A stretch of 30,183 nt of DNA from GWA2-44-9 sp964429675 (GCA_964429675.1 CAYSDF010000003.1:1-30183); one strand, 5' to 3'; shown: positions 1 to 6,758, numbered from the stretch's first letter. Notes: generated from the sequence alone by a model not told the origin. Program-made: numbers and translations.

Positions 1-131
1 GACAATGACTTGGACTTGGCAACAGTAGTCTGTATCTTGCCATGATCTATCAATGCGGTAGCCAACGCTTTGTAAAGCGCTTTTCTTTGATTTCTTACTC
101 GGCCAAATTTTCTTAAATTTCCGCGTCGCAT
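1..131 (-). CDS. rplQ: 50S ribosomal protein L17, partial
   Basis: This is the first 43 codons of the L17 gene; the rest lies beyond the left edge. The visible peptide begins MRRGNLRKFGRVRNQRKAL and continues with an ALIDHGKIQTT stretch, the usual L17 N-terminus (basic start, then the LATxLIxHGxIxTT motif). L17 is a large-subunit protein near the exit tunnel. The ATG lies 6 bases after the rpoA stop on the same strand, which is the standard bacterial order rpsD-rpoA-rplQ, so the two are almost certainly cotranscribed. Confidence 0.95.
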   Translation of the reverse strand, partial: MRRGNLRKFGRVRNQRKALYKALATALIDHGKIQTTVAKSKSL

Positions 132-137
132 TTTGTT

Positions 138-896
138 TTATTTCTTTTTAGATTTTGCCACCTTAGCTTTGGCTTCTTTATCTTTCTTGGGCTTTTTGGC
201 ATCTGTTTTTTCCGGTACTTCCACTTCGGAAATTACTTTGAAATTATCTATCAAGATCTCGGATGCCTTTTTCAAAGCCGCTTCCGGATCGATAGATCCG
301 TCAGTCTCAACTTCCATTACTACTTTGTTATAATCTATTTTCTCCCCGACTCGGACATTCTCAACGGTGAAATTAACCAGTTTAACAGGTGAGAATATAG
401 CATCGACGGCAATTACTCCTATGGCCAGCTTCTCTTTCCTTCTCTGCTCGACAGAACTATAGCCGACTCCTCTTTCTAATTCAAGCTCCATATCTAATTC
501 GGCCTTTTTGTCGGTTAGGGTTGCAATATGCTGATCACCGTTTATAAGTTCGACGTCAGATGTAAGCTTTATATCTTTGGCTTTTACTTCTTTCTCTCCG
601 GTTACATGGAGCGTCAATTTGACCGGTCCTTCGCCGTGAAGATTAAACCTGATGTTTTTAACATTTAAAATTATTTCGATGATATCCTCCATCACTCCCG
701 GGATGGTCGTAAACTCGTGCTCGACTCCTTTCATTTTTATAGAAGTTACGGCGGTGCCTTCAAGGGACGACAAGAGTACCCTCCTTAAAGGATTGGCAAT
801 AGTGGCCCCATAGCCAGGCATAAGAGGTCCTATTTCAAAGGTTGTCTTATTGCCTTCTCTCGATAACACTTTTACTTTCTCCGGTAGTTGTAACAC
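138..896 (-). CDS. rpoA: DNA-directed RNA polymerase subunit alpha
   Basis: At 252 residues this alpha subunit is far shorter than the usual 310-330. The N-terminal dimerisation/assembly domain is complete: PLMPGYGATIANPLRRVLLSS near residues 24-44, GVEHEFTTIPGVMEDIIEI near 58-76 and a VxVGEKIDYNKVVMEVETDG segment near 180-200. After about residue 230 there is only a lysine-rich tail, so the C-terminal DNA-binding domain (alphaCTD) that contacts UP elements and activators is missing. Alpha subunits without a CTD occur in CPR and other reduced bacteria. The start is GTG with no clear Shine-Dalgarno. It follows rpsD after a spacer with two hairpins. Confidence 0.95.
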   Translation of the reverse strand: MLQLPEKVKVLSREGNKTTFEIGPLMPGYGATIANPLRRVLLSSLEGTAVTSIKMKGVEHEFTTIPGVMEDIIEIILNVKNIRFNLHGEGPVKLTLHVTGEKEVKAKDIKLTSDVELINGDQHIATLTDKKAELDMELELERGVGYSSVEQRRKEKLAIGVIAVDAIFSPVKLVNFTVENVRVGEKIDYNKVVMEVETDGSIDPEAALKKASEILIDNFKVISEVEVPEKTDAKKPKKDKEAKAKVAKSKKK

Positions 897-921
897 TTTA
901 GTAGCCAGGGGCTAGAAGAAC

Positions 922-948
922 GGTAAGCGATTTTGATCATCGCTTATC
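922..948 (-). promoter_or_regulatory. Hairpin in the rpsD-rpoA spacer, proximal to rpoA
   Basis: TAAGCGAT at 924-931 pairs with ATCGCTTA at 939-946 around a 7-base loop, with two more pairs outside. It lies 26 bases upstream of the rpoA start in the transcribed leader. There is no U-run on the minus strand, so it is not an ordinary terminator. It may be a processing or translational-control structure, which is inference. Confidence 0.5.
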
Positions 949-981
949 ACACTGCTAACCACTTATTTTACCTTTTGAATA

Positions 982-1051
982 CCAGGTAGTGAAACTTTCG
1001 GTTGCCCTATGGCATTGCGACAAAGTCGCATCCGAAAGTTCTACTACCTGG
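982..1051 (-). promoter_or_regulatory. Branched RNA structure overlapping the rpsD stop codon
   Basis: CCAGGTAGT (982-990) pairs perfectly with ACTACCTGG (1043-1051), and AACTTTCGG (993-1001) with CCGAAAGTT (1032-1040). The closed region holds two small hairpins: TGCC/GGCA at 1003-1014 and TGCGAC/GTCGCA at 1016-1030. The outer stem contains the rpsD stop codon (1044-1046). No U-run follows, so termination is unlikely. S4 autoregulates its operon in E. coli, so a control role is possible, but it could equally be an intergenic repeat. Confidence 0.6.
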
Positions 1052-1679
1052 AATAAAACTCAATTATTGACTGTAAGTCGTCTGCCTTAATACCGCTTTC
1101 ATCAACAGTCGGCTTAGCTTTTAACTTTCCCTCGACTTTATCACGGTTTAATTCAATCCAGGCGGGTGCATCATAATTCTTAAGCCAATTGGGCATCAAG
1201 GATGAAAAGAAAAGCGACTTCTTGCTTGCTTCTCTGATGCTGATCACATCTCCGACTGATACTTCGTATGAGGGTATGGTCACCTTCTTGCCGTTAACCA
1301 ATATATGGCCATGACCGACAAGCTGGCGGGCCTGGTCTCTGGACTGGCCAAAGCCTATTCTGAAAACAACATTATCCAGGCGGCCTTCTAATTTATTTAA
1401 AATTGCAGCATACGGCTCTTTCTTAGAAGATAATGATATCTTTATATAATTCTTGAACTGGCGCTCAAGTAATCGGTAAATATTTTTGACCTTTTGCTTT
1501 GACCTCAACTGCAATGCATATTCTGAAGGTTTTCGAGCCCCCTTTTTGCCGTGAAGACCGGGCGGATAGGGCTTTTTGATCATTGCTGATTTCTGGGAAT
1601 GAGATCTCTCCCCTTTCAAAAAGAGTCTTTCGCCTATTCTTCGTTCTATTTTTTCTCTTGGACCTGTATATCTAGCCAC
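1044..1679 (-). CDS. rpsD: 30S ribosomal protein S4
   Basis: S4 is a primary 16S rRNA binder that starts small-subunit assembly. I chose the GTG at 1679, giving a protein that begins MARYTGPREKIERRIGERL, the normal S4 start. A longer TTG start at 1697 would translate part of a dispersed repeat and is unlikely. Length is 211 residues, close to the usual 200-210. The S4 RNA-binding domain is clear near residues 93-155 (RLDNVVFRIGFGQSRDQARQLVGHGHILVNGK). The zinc-binding cysteines of some S4 proteins are absent. No Shine-Dalgarno is visible, because the 97-bp repeat ends 2 bases upstream of the GTG. Confidence 0.95.
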   Translation of the reverse strand: MARYTGPREKIERRIGERLFLKGERSHSQKSAMIKKPYPPGLHGKKGARKPSEYALQLRSKQKVKNIYRLLERQFKNYIKISLSSKKEPYAAILNKLEGRLDNVVFRIGFGQSRDQARQLVGHGHILVNGKKVTIPSYEVSVGDVISIREASKKSLFFSSLMPNWLKNYDAPAWIELNRDKVEGKLKAKPTVDESGIKADDLQSIIEFYSR

Positions 1680-1681
1680 AG

Positions 1682-1778
1682 AATTTTCAATTATCAATTC
1701 TCAATTTTCATTAAATTTTCAATGGTTCATTGACTCATTGTAAATTCATTGGAAACTGGAAATTGTAAATTGGTAATT
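1682..1778. repeat. 97-bp inverted repeat, copy A (rpsK-rpsD spacer)
   Basis: This AT-rich sequence is the exact reverse complement of 2987-3083, with no mismatch over 97 bases and a break in identity at both ends. It overlaps the rpsK stop codon (1777-1779) and ends 2 bases before the rpsD GTG, so it makes up the whole spacer. In the operon mRNA the two copies could pair around a loop of about 1.2 kb holding rpsK, rpsM and rpmJ. Confidence 0.95.
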
Positions 1779-2223
1779 ATACCCGTCTTGGCTTGGGGCT
1801 TCTAACTCCATTATGAGCAACCGGCGTCGCATCAACGATTGAAGTTATGTTTAATCCGCTACCGGCGATACCTCGCATTGCCGCTTCTCTGCCGGGGCCG
1901 ATTCCTTTTACAACAATCTTTACATTCATCATATTGAATTTCTTCACCTTTTCAGAACATTCCTTAGCTACTATATTAGCTGCATAAGGAGTAGATTTCT
2001 TGCTGCCCTTAAAACCCATTGACCCAGATGTGGTCCAAGCTAGAGTATCTCCTTTAGAATCCGCGATTGAAACGAGGATATTATTATAGGAAACATTGAT
2101 ATAGGCGATACCGTTTATCACACTCTTCTTGGAGCTTTTCTTTGCAACCGAAGCCTCCGATTTCTGATCGGCAGCTGGAGTATCACCCGGAGTTGTAACA
2201 ATTTTCTTTTTACCCATGCTCAT
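1777..2223 (-). CDS. rpsK: 30S ribosomal protein S11
   Basis: S11 forms part of the mRNA exit platform. The core is canonical: INVSYNNILVSIADSKGDTLAWTTSGSMGFKGSKKSTPYAA near residues 42-82, VKGIGPGREAAMRGIAGSGL near 104-123 and the C-terminal PVAHNGVRSPKPRRV. At 148 residues it is about 20 longer than typical because of a lysine/serine-rich N-terminal extension. Two starts are possible, ATG 2223 or ATG 2217; nothing upstream decides between them because element R1 begins 6 bases upstream. The stop codon overlaps copy A of the 97-bp repeat. Confidence 0.95.
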   Translation of the reverse strand: MSMGKKKIVTTPGDTPAADQKSEASVAKKSSKKSVINGIAYINVSYNNILVSIADSKGDTLAWTTSGSMGFKGSKKSTPYAANIVAKECSEKVKKFNMMNVKIVVKGIGPGREAAMRGIAGSGLNITSIVDATPVAHNGVRSPKPRRV

Positions 2224-2228
2224 CGAGG

Positions 2229-2350
2229 GACCCAGTTAAGGTCGCCCGCGAGGGGCCCCATTGCTCTTCCTCCCTGTCTGACCTGCCTGCCGGCAGGCAG
2301 GCTGCTTCCGAGAGAGGCAATGGGGACACGCGTCGGCGACCTAAAGGGTC
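2229..2350 (-). repeat. Structured element R1 (rpsM-rpsK spacer)
   Basis: This is a long rod-like inverted repeat. GACCC (2229-2233) pairs with GGGTC (2346-2350), GGTCGCC (2240-2246) with GGCGACC (2335-2341), and CCCCATTGC (2256-2264) with GCAATGGGG (2317-2325). The apical loop carries the family core, TCCCTGTCTGA then CTGCTTCCGAGAGA, interrupted by a 20-bp palindrome at 2282-2301. It fills almost the whole spacer and ends 5 bases upstream of the rpsK start. R2 is its nearest relative; R3-R5 share the core and the terminal GGCCCCTCGC-type motif (minus strand). Confidence 0.85.
2282..2301. mobile_element. 20-bp GC palindrome inserted in R1
   Basis: The sequence is CCTGCCTGCC followed by its own reverse complement GGCAGGCAGG, a perfect 20-bp palindrome. 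Element R2 has the same flanks (GTCTGA then CTGCTTC) without it, so R2 is an empty site and R1 a filled one. An identical copy lies at 18475-18494 in a tRNA-like fragment. It has no coding capacity, so movement would need a trans-acting activity. Confidence 0.85.
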
Positions 2351-2361
2351 GATGTTAAATT

Positions 2362-2748
2362 TTAAGTTTTCTCAGATGACGGCTTTCTTCCCGAACCCAT
2401 AGTCTTTCGAACATTGCCCCTTAAGGTTCTGGAATTTGATCTGGTACGTCCATGTATTGGCAAACGTCTGGCATGGCGTAGTCCTCTCCAAGCTCCGATT
2501 TCCTTTAATCTCTTTACGTTCTGAGCAACGTCTCTCTTTAAATCTCCTTCTACCTTATAATTTCTTTCTATTATTTTCTGGATTTTGTTTAATTCATCGC
2601 CGGTAATATCCTTGGCCTTCTTATCTCCGTCTACATTAGCAGACTTAAGGATAACCTTACTCAAAGGTAGACCTATACCGTAAACATAGGTCAATGAATG
2701 CATTATCTTCTTATTTTCCGGAATATTTATTCCTAAAATTCTTGGCAT
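2362..2748 (-). CDS. rpsM: 30S ribosomal protein S13
   Basis: S13 sits in the head of the small subunit and touches the P-site tRNA and the subunit bridge. The 128-residue protein starts MPRILGINIPENKKIMHSLT, has the GIG helix-turn near residue 25 (YVYGIGLPLSKVIL) and a typical RDVAQNVKRLKEIGAWRGLRHARRLP segment near 75-98. The tail (HGRTRSNSRTLRGN...) is the basic extension that reaches the P site. A GGAG lies 9 bases upstream of the ATG at the edge of R2. It is flanked on both sides by structured elements, R1 downstream and R2 upstream. Confidence 0.95.
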   Translation of the reverse strand: MPRILGINIPENKKIMHSLTYVYGIGLPLSKVILKSANVDGDKKAKDITGDELNKIQKIIERNYKVEGDLKRDVAQNVKRLKEIGAWRGLRHARRLPIHGRTRSNSRTLRGNVRKTMGSGRKPSSEKT

Positions 2749-2762
2749 GCTCGGAGTGGGCT

Positions 2763-2857
2763 CCCGTTATAGTCGCCCGCGAGGGGCCCATTGCTCTTTC
2801 TCCCTGTCTGACTGCTTCTGAGAGAGGCAATGGGGACACGCGCCGGCGACTAATGGG
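2763..2857 (-). repeat. Structured element R2 (rpmJ-rpsM spacer)
   Basis: TAGTCGCC (2770-2777) pairs with GGCGACTA (2845-2852), extended outward by CCC/GGG, and CCCATTGC (2787-2794) pairs with GCAATGGG (2827-2834). The loop carries TCCCTGTCTGACTGCTTCTGAGAGA, here uninterrupted. Read on the minus strand it follows the rpmJ stop by 12 bases and ends 14 bases before the rpsM ATG. It is clearly homologous to R1 over stems and loop, and to R3-R5 in the loop core. Confidence 0.85.
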
Positions 2858-2869
2858 AACTCTGTTTAT

Positions 2870-2983
2870 TTATCCCTGTCTTTGTTTATGTTTTGGATTT
2901 TTGCAAATGCAATACAGATGGCCTTTTCGCCTTACTAATTTGCAATTATTACACATTTTTTTAACTGATGCTCGTACTTTCAC
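2870..2983 (-). CDS. rpmJ: 50S ribosomal protein L36
   Basis: This 37-residue gene is easily missed. It begins with GTG (MKVRASVKKMCNNCK) and ends with NPKHKQRQG, the classic L36 pattern. The zinc ribbon is intact: Cys11, Cys14, Cys27 and His32 (CNNC, then C and H). L36 binds 23S rRNA at the base of the L7/L12 stalk. Its place between infA and rpsM is the standard bacterial order. The start lies 3 bases from copy B of the 97-bp repeat, so no Shine-Dalgarno can be recognised. Confidence 0.95.
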   Translation of the reverse strand: MKVRASVKKMCNNCKLVRRKGHLYCICKNPKHKQRQG

Positions 2984-2986
2984 AGG

Positions 2987-3083
2987 AATTACCAATTTAC
3001 AATTTCCAGTTTCCAATGAATTTACAATGAGTCAATGAACCATTGAAAATTTAATGAAAATTGAGAATTGATAATTGAAAATT
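2987..3083. repeat. 97-bp inverted repeat, copy B (infA-rpmJ spacer)
   Basis: This is the exact reverse complement of 1682-1778. It overlaps the infA stop codon (3082-3084) and ends 3 bases before the rpmJ GTG, so like copy A it is the whole spacer. Identity without mismatch in an AT-rich noncoding sequence implies recent duplication, gene conversion or functional constraint. Confidence 0.95.
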
Positions 3084-3336
3084 ACAACCTTCTTACTATT
3101 CTGCCCTTGGTACCGTCAGGGCTTAATTCTAATGTCACCTTATCCCCGATCATCACTTTTATATAGTTAATCCTTAACTTTCCGGCAAGGTAGGCCAGTA
3201 TCTCTTTACCGTCTTCCAGCTTAACTTTAAACTTGGTATCGGGCAAAGCTTCTAAAACTAGGCCATTAACTTTTTCCTTCTGTTGATTGATCAAGATATG
3301 GTGAAACTTTATTAAAATAGCTCCTTTATGCGCCAA
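3082..3336 (-). CDS. infA: Translation initiation factor IF-1
   Basis: IF-1 occupies the A site during initiation. The OB-fold core is clear: NGLVLEALPDTKFKVKLEDG, then EILAYLAGKLRINYIKVMIGDK and VTLELSPDGTKGRIVRRL. The reading frame opens with TTG at 3336 and gives 84 residues, about 12 more than usual; the extra N-terminus is MAHKGAILIKFHH. An AAAGGAG sits inside this extension, suggesting initiation at a non-standard codon just after it, or at the later TTG that gives a 70-residue IF-1. The start is therefore uncertain; the identity is not. It heads the ribosomal operon. Confidence 0.93.
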   Translation of the reverse strand: MAHKGAILIKFHHILINQQKEKVNGLVLEALPDTKFKVKLEDGKEILAYLAGKLRINYIKVMIGDKVTLELSPDGTKGRIVRRL

Positions 3337-3365
3337 TTAAAAGCGCATCTAGAATGCGTTTCACT

Positions 3366-3394
3366 ATGTTAGCAAAGTTTCTTTAAAGTGTCAA
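3366..3394 (-). promoter_or_regulatory. Promoter of the infA-rplQ operon
   Basis: On the minus strand TTGACA (3389-3394) is followed after exactly 17 bases by TAACAT (3366-3371). Transcription should start near 3359, about 23 bases before the infA frame. It is the only strong promoter I see for the ribosomal cluster. Confidence 0.8.
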
Positions 3395-3414
3395 TTATAT
3401 ATATCCTGGGTGCC

Positions 3415-5547
3415 CTAATAGCTTATATCCAGCTGTATTTTATCCTTGTTTTTAGGGATTCTCTTTACCCAGAAAGGAGACAATACAACTCTAGCCGAGG
3501 CGATGCCATCAACGCCCTTTATGTAGTCTTTTATCTCGGATTCGTTCTTGCCCATCAGGTCAGCAATGATTTTATTGCCGTCAATTTTGCCATAAGCTAC
3601 TCCTTTTACTACTACATCAAATCCTAGAATATTTTGATCTTTATTAAATTTAATATTGCCAAAAGTAAGATTCAATTTATCGGCCAGGGCATATAAATTG
3701 TTTGTTTTATCTATATATGCGGCGACTAAAGCATCCAAGTCAGTCTGCTTGAAACCAACTGTCGTTAATCCTCCTACTATAGTAATTGAGAAACTATCTG
3801 CAGCCTCGTCGACATTGGCACTTGAAACCGTAGATTTAATTTCCGGTTTGTCCAAGCCCAGAACTTTCAAATCTGCCACCTGGGACCTAAAGGCTGCGGC
3901 TATTTGATCATTTAATTCGTTCTGAACTTTAGCCTGGGCATTGCTGTAATCTTGCTGAGTAATAACCTTAGCCTTGCCTACTATTCCTCCTTTCATAGGA
4001 GCAGATGACTGGCCATAATATTTAGCATATCTATCCAAATCGCCTTTTTCCCTGAAAGCCACAATACCGAACTTGCCCGCTGGAACATTATAAGTTTGGC
4101 CTGCTTTATCAGCAATTACTTCAACATCTACGGCTCCCGGAGTTGATTTACCGTTTATAACCTTCATGCCCGGTACAGTTATCGTCTTGAGTGTTCTGAA
4201 TACCAAACCATTATCGGCGTTAGTTCCATCCTGAAACTCAAATCTGGTAGTCGCTATGAGAGTCTGAGGAGCAGTTCCGTACGCATTATATACAGTGATA
4301 ATTCCTCTGGCCTTCTGGGCGACATCTTTTTCTCCTGTGGCATTAAAATTATCTGTTACCGTCTTTTCGATCGAAAATGACTGGCCTGGAATCTGATAGG
4401 AATTAACATCCACTTGTGAAAACTTGTCAGAAGCTAAGACCTTCAAAGTAAAGTCGACAGACTCTTCTTTAGGTTTTATAGTAATCTTAGCGCTACCGGT
4501 TGAAACAAAAATTATTACTCCGAGCAAAACTAAAGCAAATCCAGCCAGGCCCCATAAAACCTTCTTGGACATTCCTTTGAAAAAATTAGGAAACCATGAC
4601 ATGTTCATGGAAAAAGCGCTGCTTTTAACCGGAGGAGAGATGCTGCTAAACTTATAATTCTTTTCTAATCCGAGGGGGCTGGCTTTGCCGGTCTTGCTTT
4701 CCTTATCCTGAGCCTGCCAAACATTTTTTAACTCATCCAAAGTCTTCTCGGTCAGATGATTAAGCTCCTCCTTTTTCTGAGGAAGCGGTGCAGGAGTTTT
4801 GGCGGATGATTTGGGATCAGAAACTATTGTCTCAATTCTTTGAGGAATTGTCGGCTCAATCTTAGCAGGAACTGATTTTTTAATTTCGACATCAACAGGG
4901 GCTTCGGATTTTTTAGCTACTTTGACGCTTTTAGCAGTCTTCTTATTTTCTACCTTTACAACATCCTGGAGAGTTTTGTTTATCTTGGCCACGGTCCTAA
5001 CTTCATAGTCAGCCGGAACATTAGATGTTGGCTGAGCAGGTTTTTCTAAAAATGAAAGATAATCCTCGTTGGTGGTTGATTTGAGATCTTCGGTTTCAAA
5101 AGTTTCAGGATCTTGGGCATCTTCAGCCGGCTGATCTTCTTGAGGAGCTTCCGGATCTTCTTCGGGTTCTATGGGAGCATCGACATCTTGAGAAACATCA
5201 ACATCATCCCGGGGCCAATCTGCTCTGTTTGGAGCTTCGTCTTCTTCTTGAACTTTACTAACAGCTAAAGTCGCCGTTGCCTTTTTTTCATGGCCGGTAG
5301 AAAGAACATTGAATCCGAATTTAGTCGCTAAAGCATTGATCTGGGGATTAGCGCAAAGCAAGGACACGGTTTTCCCACGCTCTTTGGCTTCAACATTCAA
5401 CATCGCAAAATGATTCTCAGTATTGAAAGCCTTGCCTCGTTTAGGCAAAACAAATATGACTTCTTCAGCCGAAGCTTCGTTAAATATATTTAAAATATCC
5501 TCAAACTGATCGGTTCGAAGAACGTTAATAATCTTCGTAGATGGCAT
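3415..5547 (-). CDS. Membrane-anchored surface protein of CPR type (baseplate-J-like region)
   Basis: The protein has about 710 residues from ATG 5547. The first 80 residues (KIINVLRTDQFEDILNIFNE..., VIFVLPKRG) form a small alpha/beta domain seen at the start of related CPR proteins. An acidic, proline-rich linker follows to about residue 320. A single transmembrane helix (KVLWGLAGFALVLLGVIIFV) lies near 335-355, and the rest is a long beta-rich extracytoplasmic region with the ITIKPKEESVDFTLKVLASD start and GIITVYNAYGTAPQTLIATTRF motif common to these proteins. The cytoplasmic-linker-TM-outside order suggests a cell-surface structural role. The longer TTG start at 5565 lies in element R3 and is rejected. 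No Shine-Dalgarno is visible. Confidence 0.75.
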   Translation of the reverse strand: MPSTKIINVLRTDQFEDILNIFNEASAEEVIFVLPKRGKAFNTENHFAMLNVEAKERGKTVSLLCANPQINALATKFGFNVLSTGHEKKATATLAVSKVQEEDEAPNRADWPRDDVDVSQDVDAPIEPEEDPEAPQEDQPAEDAQDPETFETEDLKSTTNEDYLSFLEKPAQPTSNVPADYEVRTVAKINKTLQDVVKVENKKTAKSVKVAKKSEAPVDVEIKKSVPAKIEPTIPQRIETIVSDPKSSAKTPAPLPQKKEELNHLTEKTLDELKNVWQAQDKESKTGKASPLGLEKNYKFSSISPPVKSSAFSMNMSWFPNFFKGMSKKVLWGLAGFALVLLGVIIFVSTGSAKITIKPKEESVDFTLKVLASDKFSQVDVNSYQIPGQSFSIEKTVTDNFNATGEKDVAQKARGIITVYNAYGTAPQTLIATTRFEFQDGTNADNGLVFRTLKTITVPGMKVINGKSTPGAVDVEVIADKAGQTYNVPAGKFGIVAFREKGDLDRYAKYYGQSSAPMKGGIVGKAKVITQQDYSNAQAKVQNELNDQIAAAFRSQVADLKVLGLDKPEIKSTVSSANVDEAADSFSITIVGGLTTVGFKQTDLDALVAAYIDKTNNLYALADKLNLTFGNIKFNKDQNILGFDVVVKGVAYGKIDGNKIIADLMGKNESEIKDYIKGVDGIASARVVLSPFWVKRIPKNKDKIQLDISY

Positions 5548-5550
5548 AGC

Positions 5551-5721
5551 GGAGAGGGCCCACAAATATCTCAGATGAGTTGTAATAAAGAAGTCCCTTT
5601 CTGAACTGCTTCCGAGAGATTTGCTTCTTTATTACAACTCATTGGTAACAGATAATCGGCCGTTGAGCTTTAGCTCGACGTTGCCGATAAAATTATCTGT
5701 TAGAGATATTTAGGGTCTCTG
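5551..5721 (-). repeat. Structured element R3, 5' leader of the surface protein gene
   Basis: This is a three-way-junction structure. The outer stem joins AAATATCTC (5564-5572) with GAGATATTT (5703-5711), extended by AGAG..CCC/GGGTCTCT. A perfect 19-bp hairpin joins 5575-5593 with 5624-5642 and its 30-base loop holds the family core. A third arm joins AACAGATAAT (5647-5656) with ATTATCTGTT (5692-5701), with an inner CGGC/GCCG stem and a GAGC/GCTC tip. On the minus strand the element begins 6-7 bases after a TATAAT box, so the RNA should start at the first base of the outer stem, and it ends at the ATG of the surface protein. Confidence 0.85.
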
Positions 5722-5726
5722 TAATT

Positions 5727-5735
5727 ATTATATCA
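5727..5735 (-). promoter_or_regulatory. Extended -10 promoter for R3 and the surface protein gene
   Basis: TGATATAAT on the minus strand is an extended -10 (TGnTATAAT). No good -35 lies at 17 bases; a TTGATA stands at 20 bases. The predicted start, near 5720, coincides with the 5' end of R3. Confidence 0.65.
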
Positions 5736-5771
5736 CAATAAATACTCAAACTTATCAACTTATTATCAACA

Positions 5772-6758
5772 TCACCCCAGTATATCCAGCACTTCCTTAT
5801 CATTTTTTGCCGCCATCAATTTGATTCTCAGTTCTTTAGCACCTGGCCACCCCGAAACATAAATCTTAAAAAATTTCTTCATGGTATCGAAGTTTTTTCC
5901 GCCGGCTGGCGGACCGCCCCATAGTTTTTTAAACAATTGAATATGCTCTATCATCAAAGCAATTCTTTCTTCCTTGGTAATTTCTTCTATTTTTTTATCT
6001 TTATTGAAAAACCAAGGATTATTAAATATACCCCTGCCCACCATAATTCCATCCAAGTTATAGTCCTTCGCTTTCTTAAAGCCATCCTCCAAATCCTTGA
6101 TATCACCGTTACCGATAACTAAAGTTTTAGTAGTTTTAATAATTTCTCCCGCTTTTCCTATTGCATCCCAATCAGCCGGAACAGCCGACATTTCTTTTCT
6201 GGTCCGGCCATGGATCGTGATTGCTGCCGGCTCAGTTTCAAGAATATTTGGAATCCATTCCTTTATTTCGTTTTTGTTATAACCGAGCCTAGTTTTGACT
6301 GACACCGGCAATTGACCAGCTCCTCGCATCGTTTCTTTGATTATTTCCTTGGCCAGCTTGGGAGTTTTTATTAAAGCTGCTCCCCCGCCCTGTTTCTCAA
6401 TCGATCTGTCGGGGCATCCCATATTGATGTCGATTCCATCAAAGCCGAGCTCCTGAGCCAATTGGGCACATTTATAAAAATTATCAGGCTTTGATCCGAA
6501 AAATTGGACTACTAAAGGCCGTTCGTTTTTTTCGAAGTAAAGTTCACCGGCAAATTTAGTCCGATCATAGACGATACCATCGCATGATAAAAACTCTGTA
6601 TAAAATACGTCGGGCCTCGCGGAGGCGGGTTGACCACACTTCAAAACAATCTGTCTGAAAGCAGAATCCGTAACATTGGCCATCGGTGCAAGAACAGTAA
6701 AAGGCTTGCCCTGAGCTTGCCGAAGGGTTTTCAATTTTCCCCAAAATCCTTGATGCAT
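5772..6758 (-). CDS. dus: tRNA-dihydrouridine synthase (Dus family)
   Basis: This FMN/NADPH enzyme reduces uridine to dihydrouridine in tRNA D-loops. Seen motifs: VLAPMANVTDSAFR (residues 22-35), the catalytic cysteine Cys115 in INMGCPD, VKTRLGY (154-160), ITIHGRTR (180-187), GNGDI and VMVGRGIFNNPWFF (239-251). Length is 328. Three short in-frame inserts look foreign: TLRQAQG (11-17), QPASAR (43-48) and GPPAGG (282-287); each is encoded by a GC-rich palindrome (near 6709-6727, 6614-6629 and 5899-5918). The first two are near the FMN domain start and the third is in the helical C-terminal domain. The subfamily (DusB or other) is not certain. Confidence 0.9.
   Translation of the reverse strand: MHQGFWGKLKTLRQAQGKPFTVLAPMANVTDSAFRQIVLKCGQPASARPDVFYTEFLSCDGIVYDRTKFAGELYFEKNERPLVVQFFGSKPDNFYKCAQLAQELGFDGIDINMGCPDRSIEKQGGGAALIKTPKLAKEIIKETMRGAGQLPVSVKTRLGYNKNEIKEWIPNILETEPAAITIHGRTRKEMSAVPADWDAIGKAGEIIKTTKTLVIGNGDIKDLEDGFKKAKDYNLDGIMVGRGIFNNPWFFNKDKKIEEITKEERIALMIEHIQLFKKLWGGPPAGGKNFDTMKKFFKIYVSGWPGAKELRIKLMAAKNDKEVLDILG

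Noticed and set aside
2694..3038. Plus-strand frame over rpmJ and R2
   Set aside because: It is antisense to rpmJ, R2 and the 97-bp repeat, and the composition is not that of a protein.
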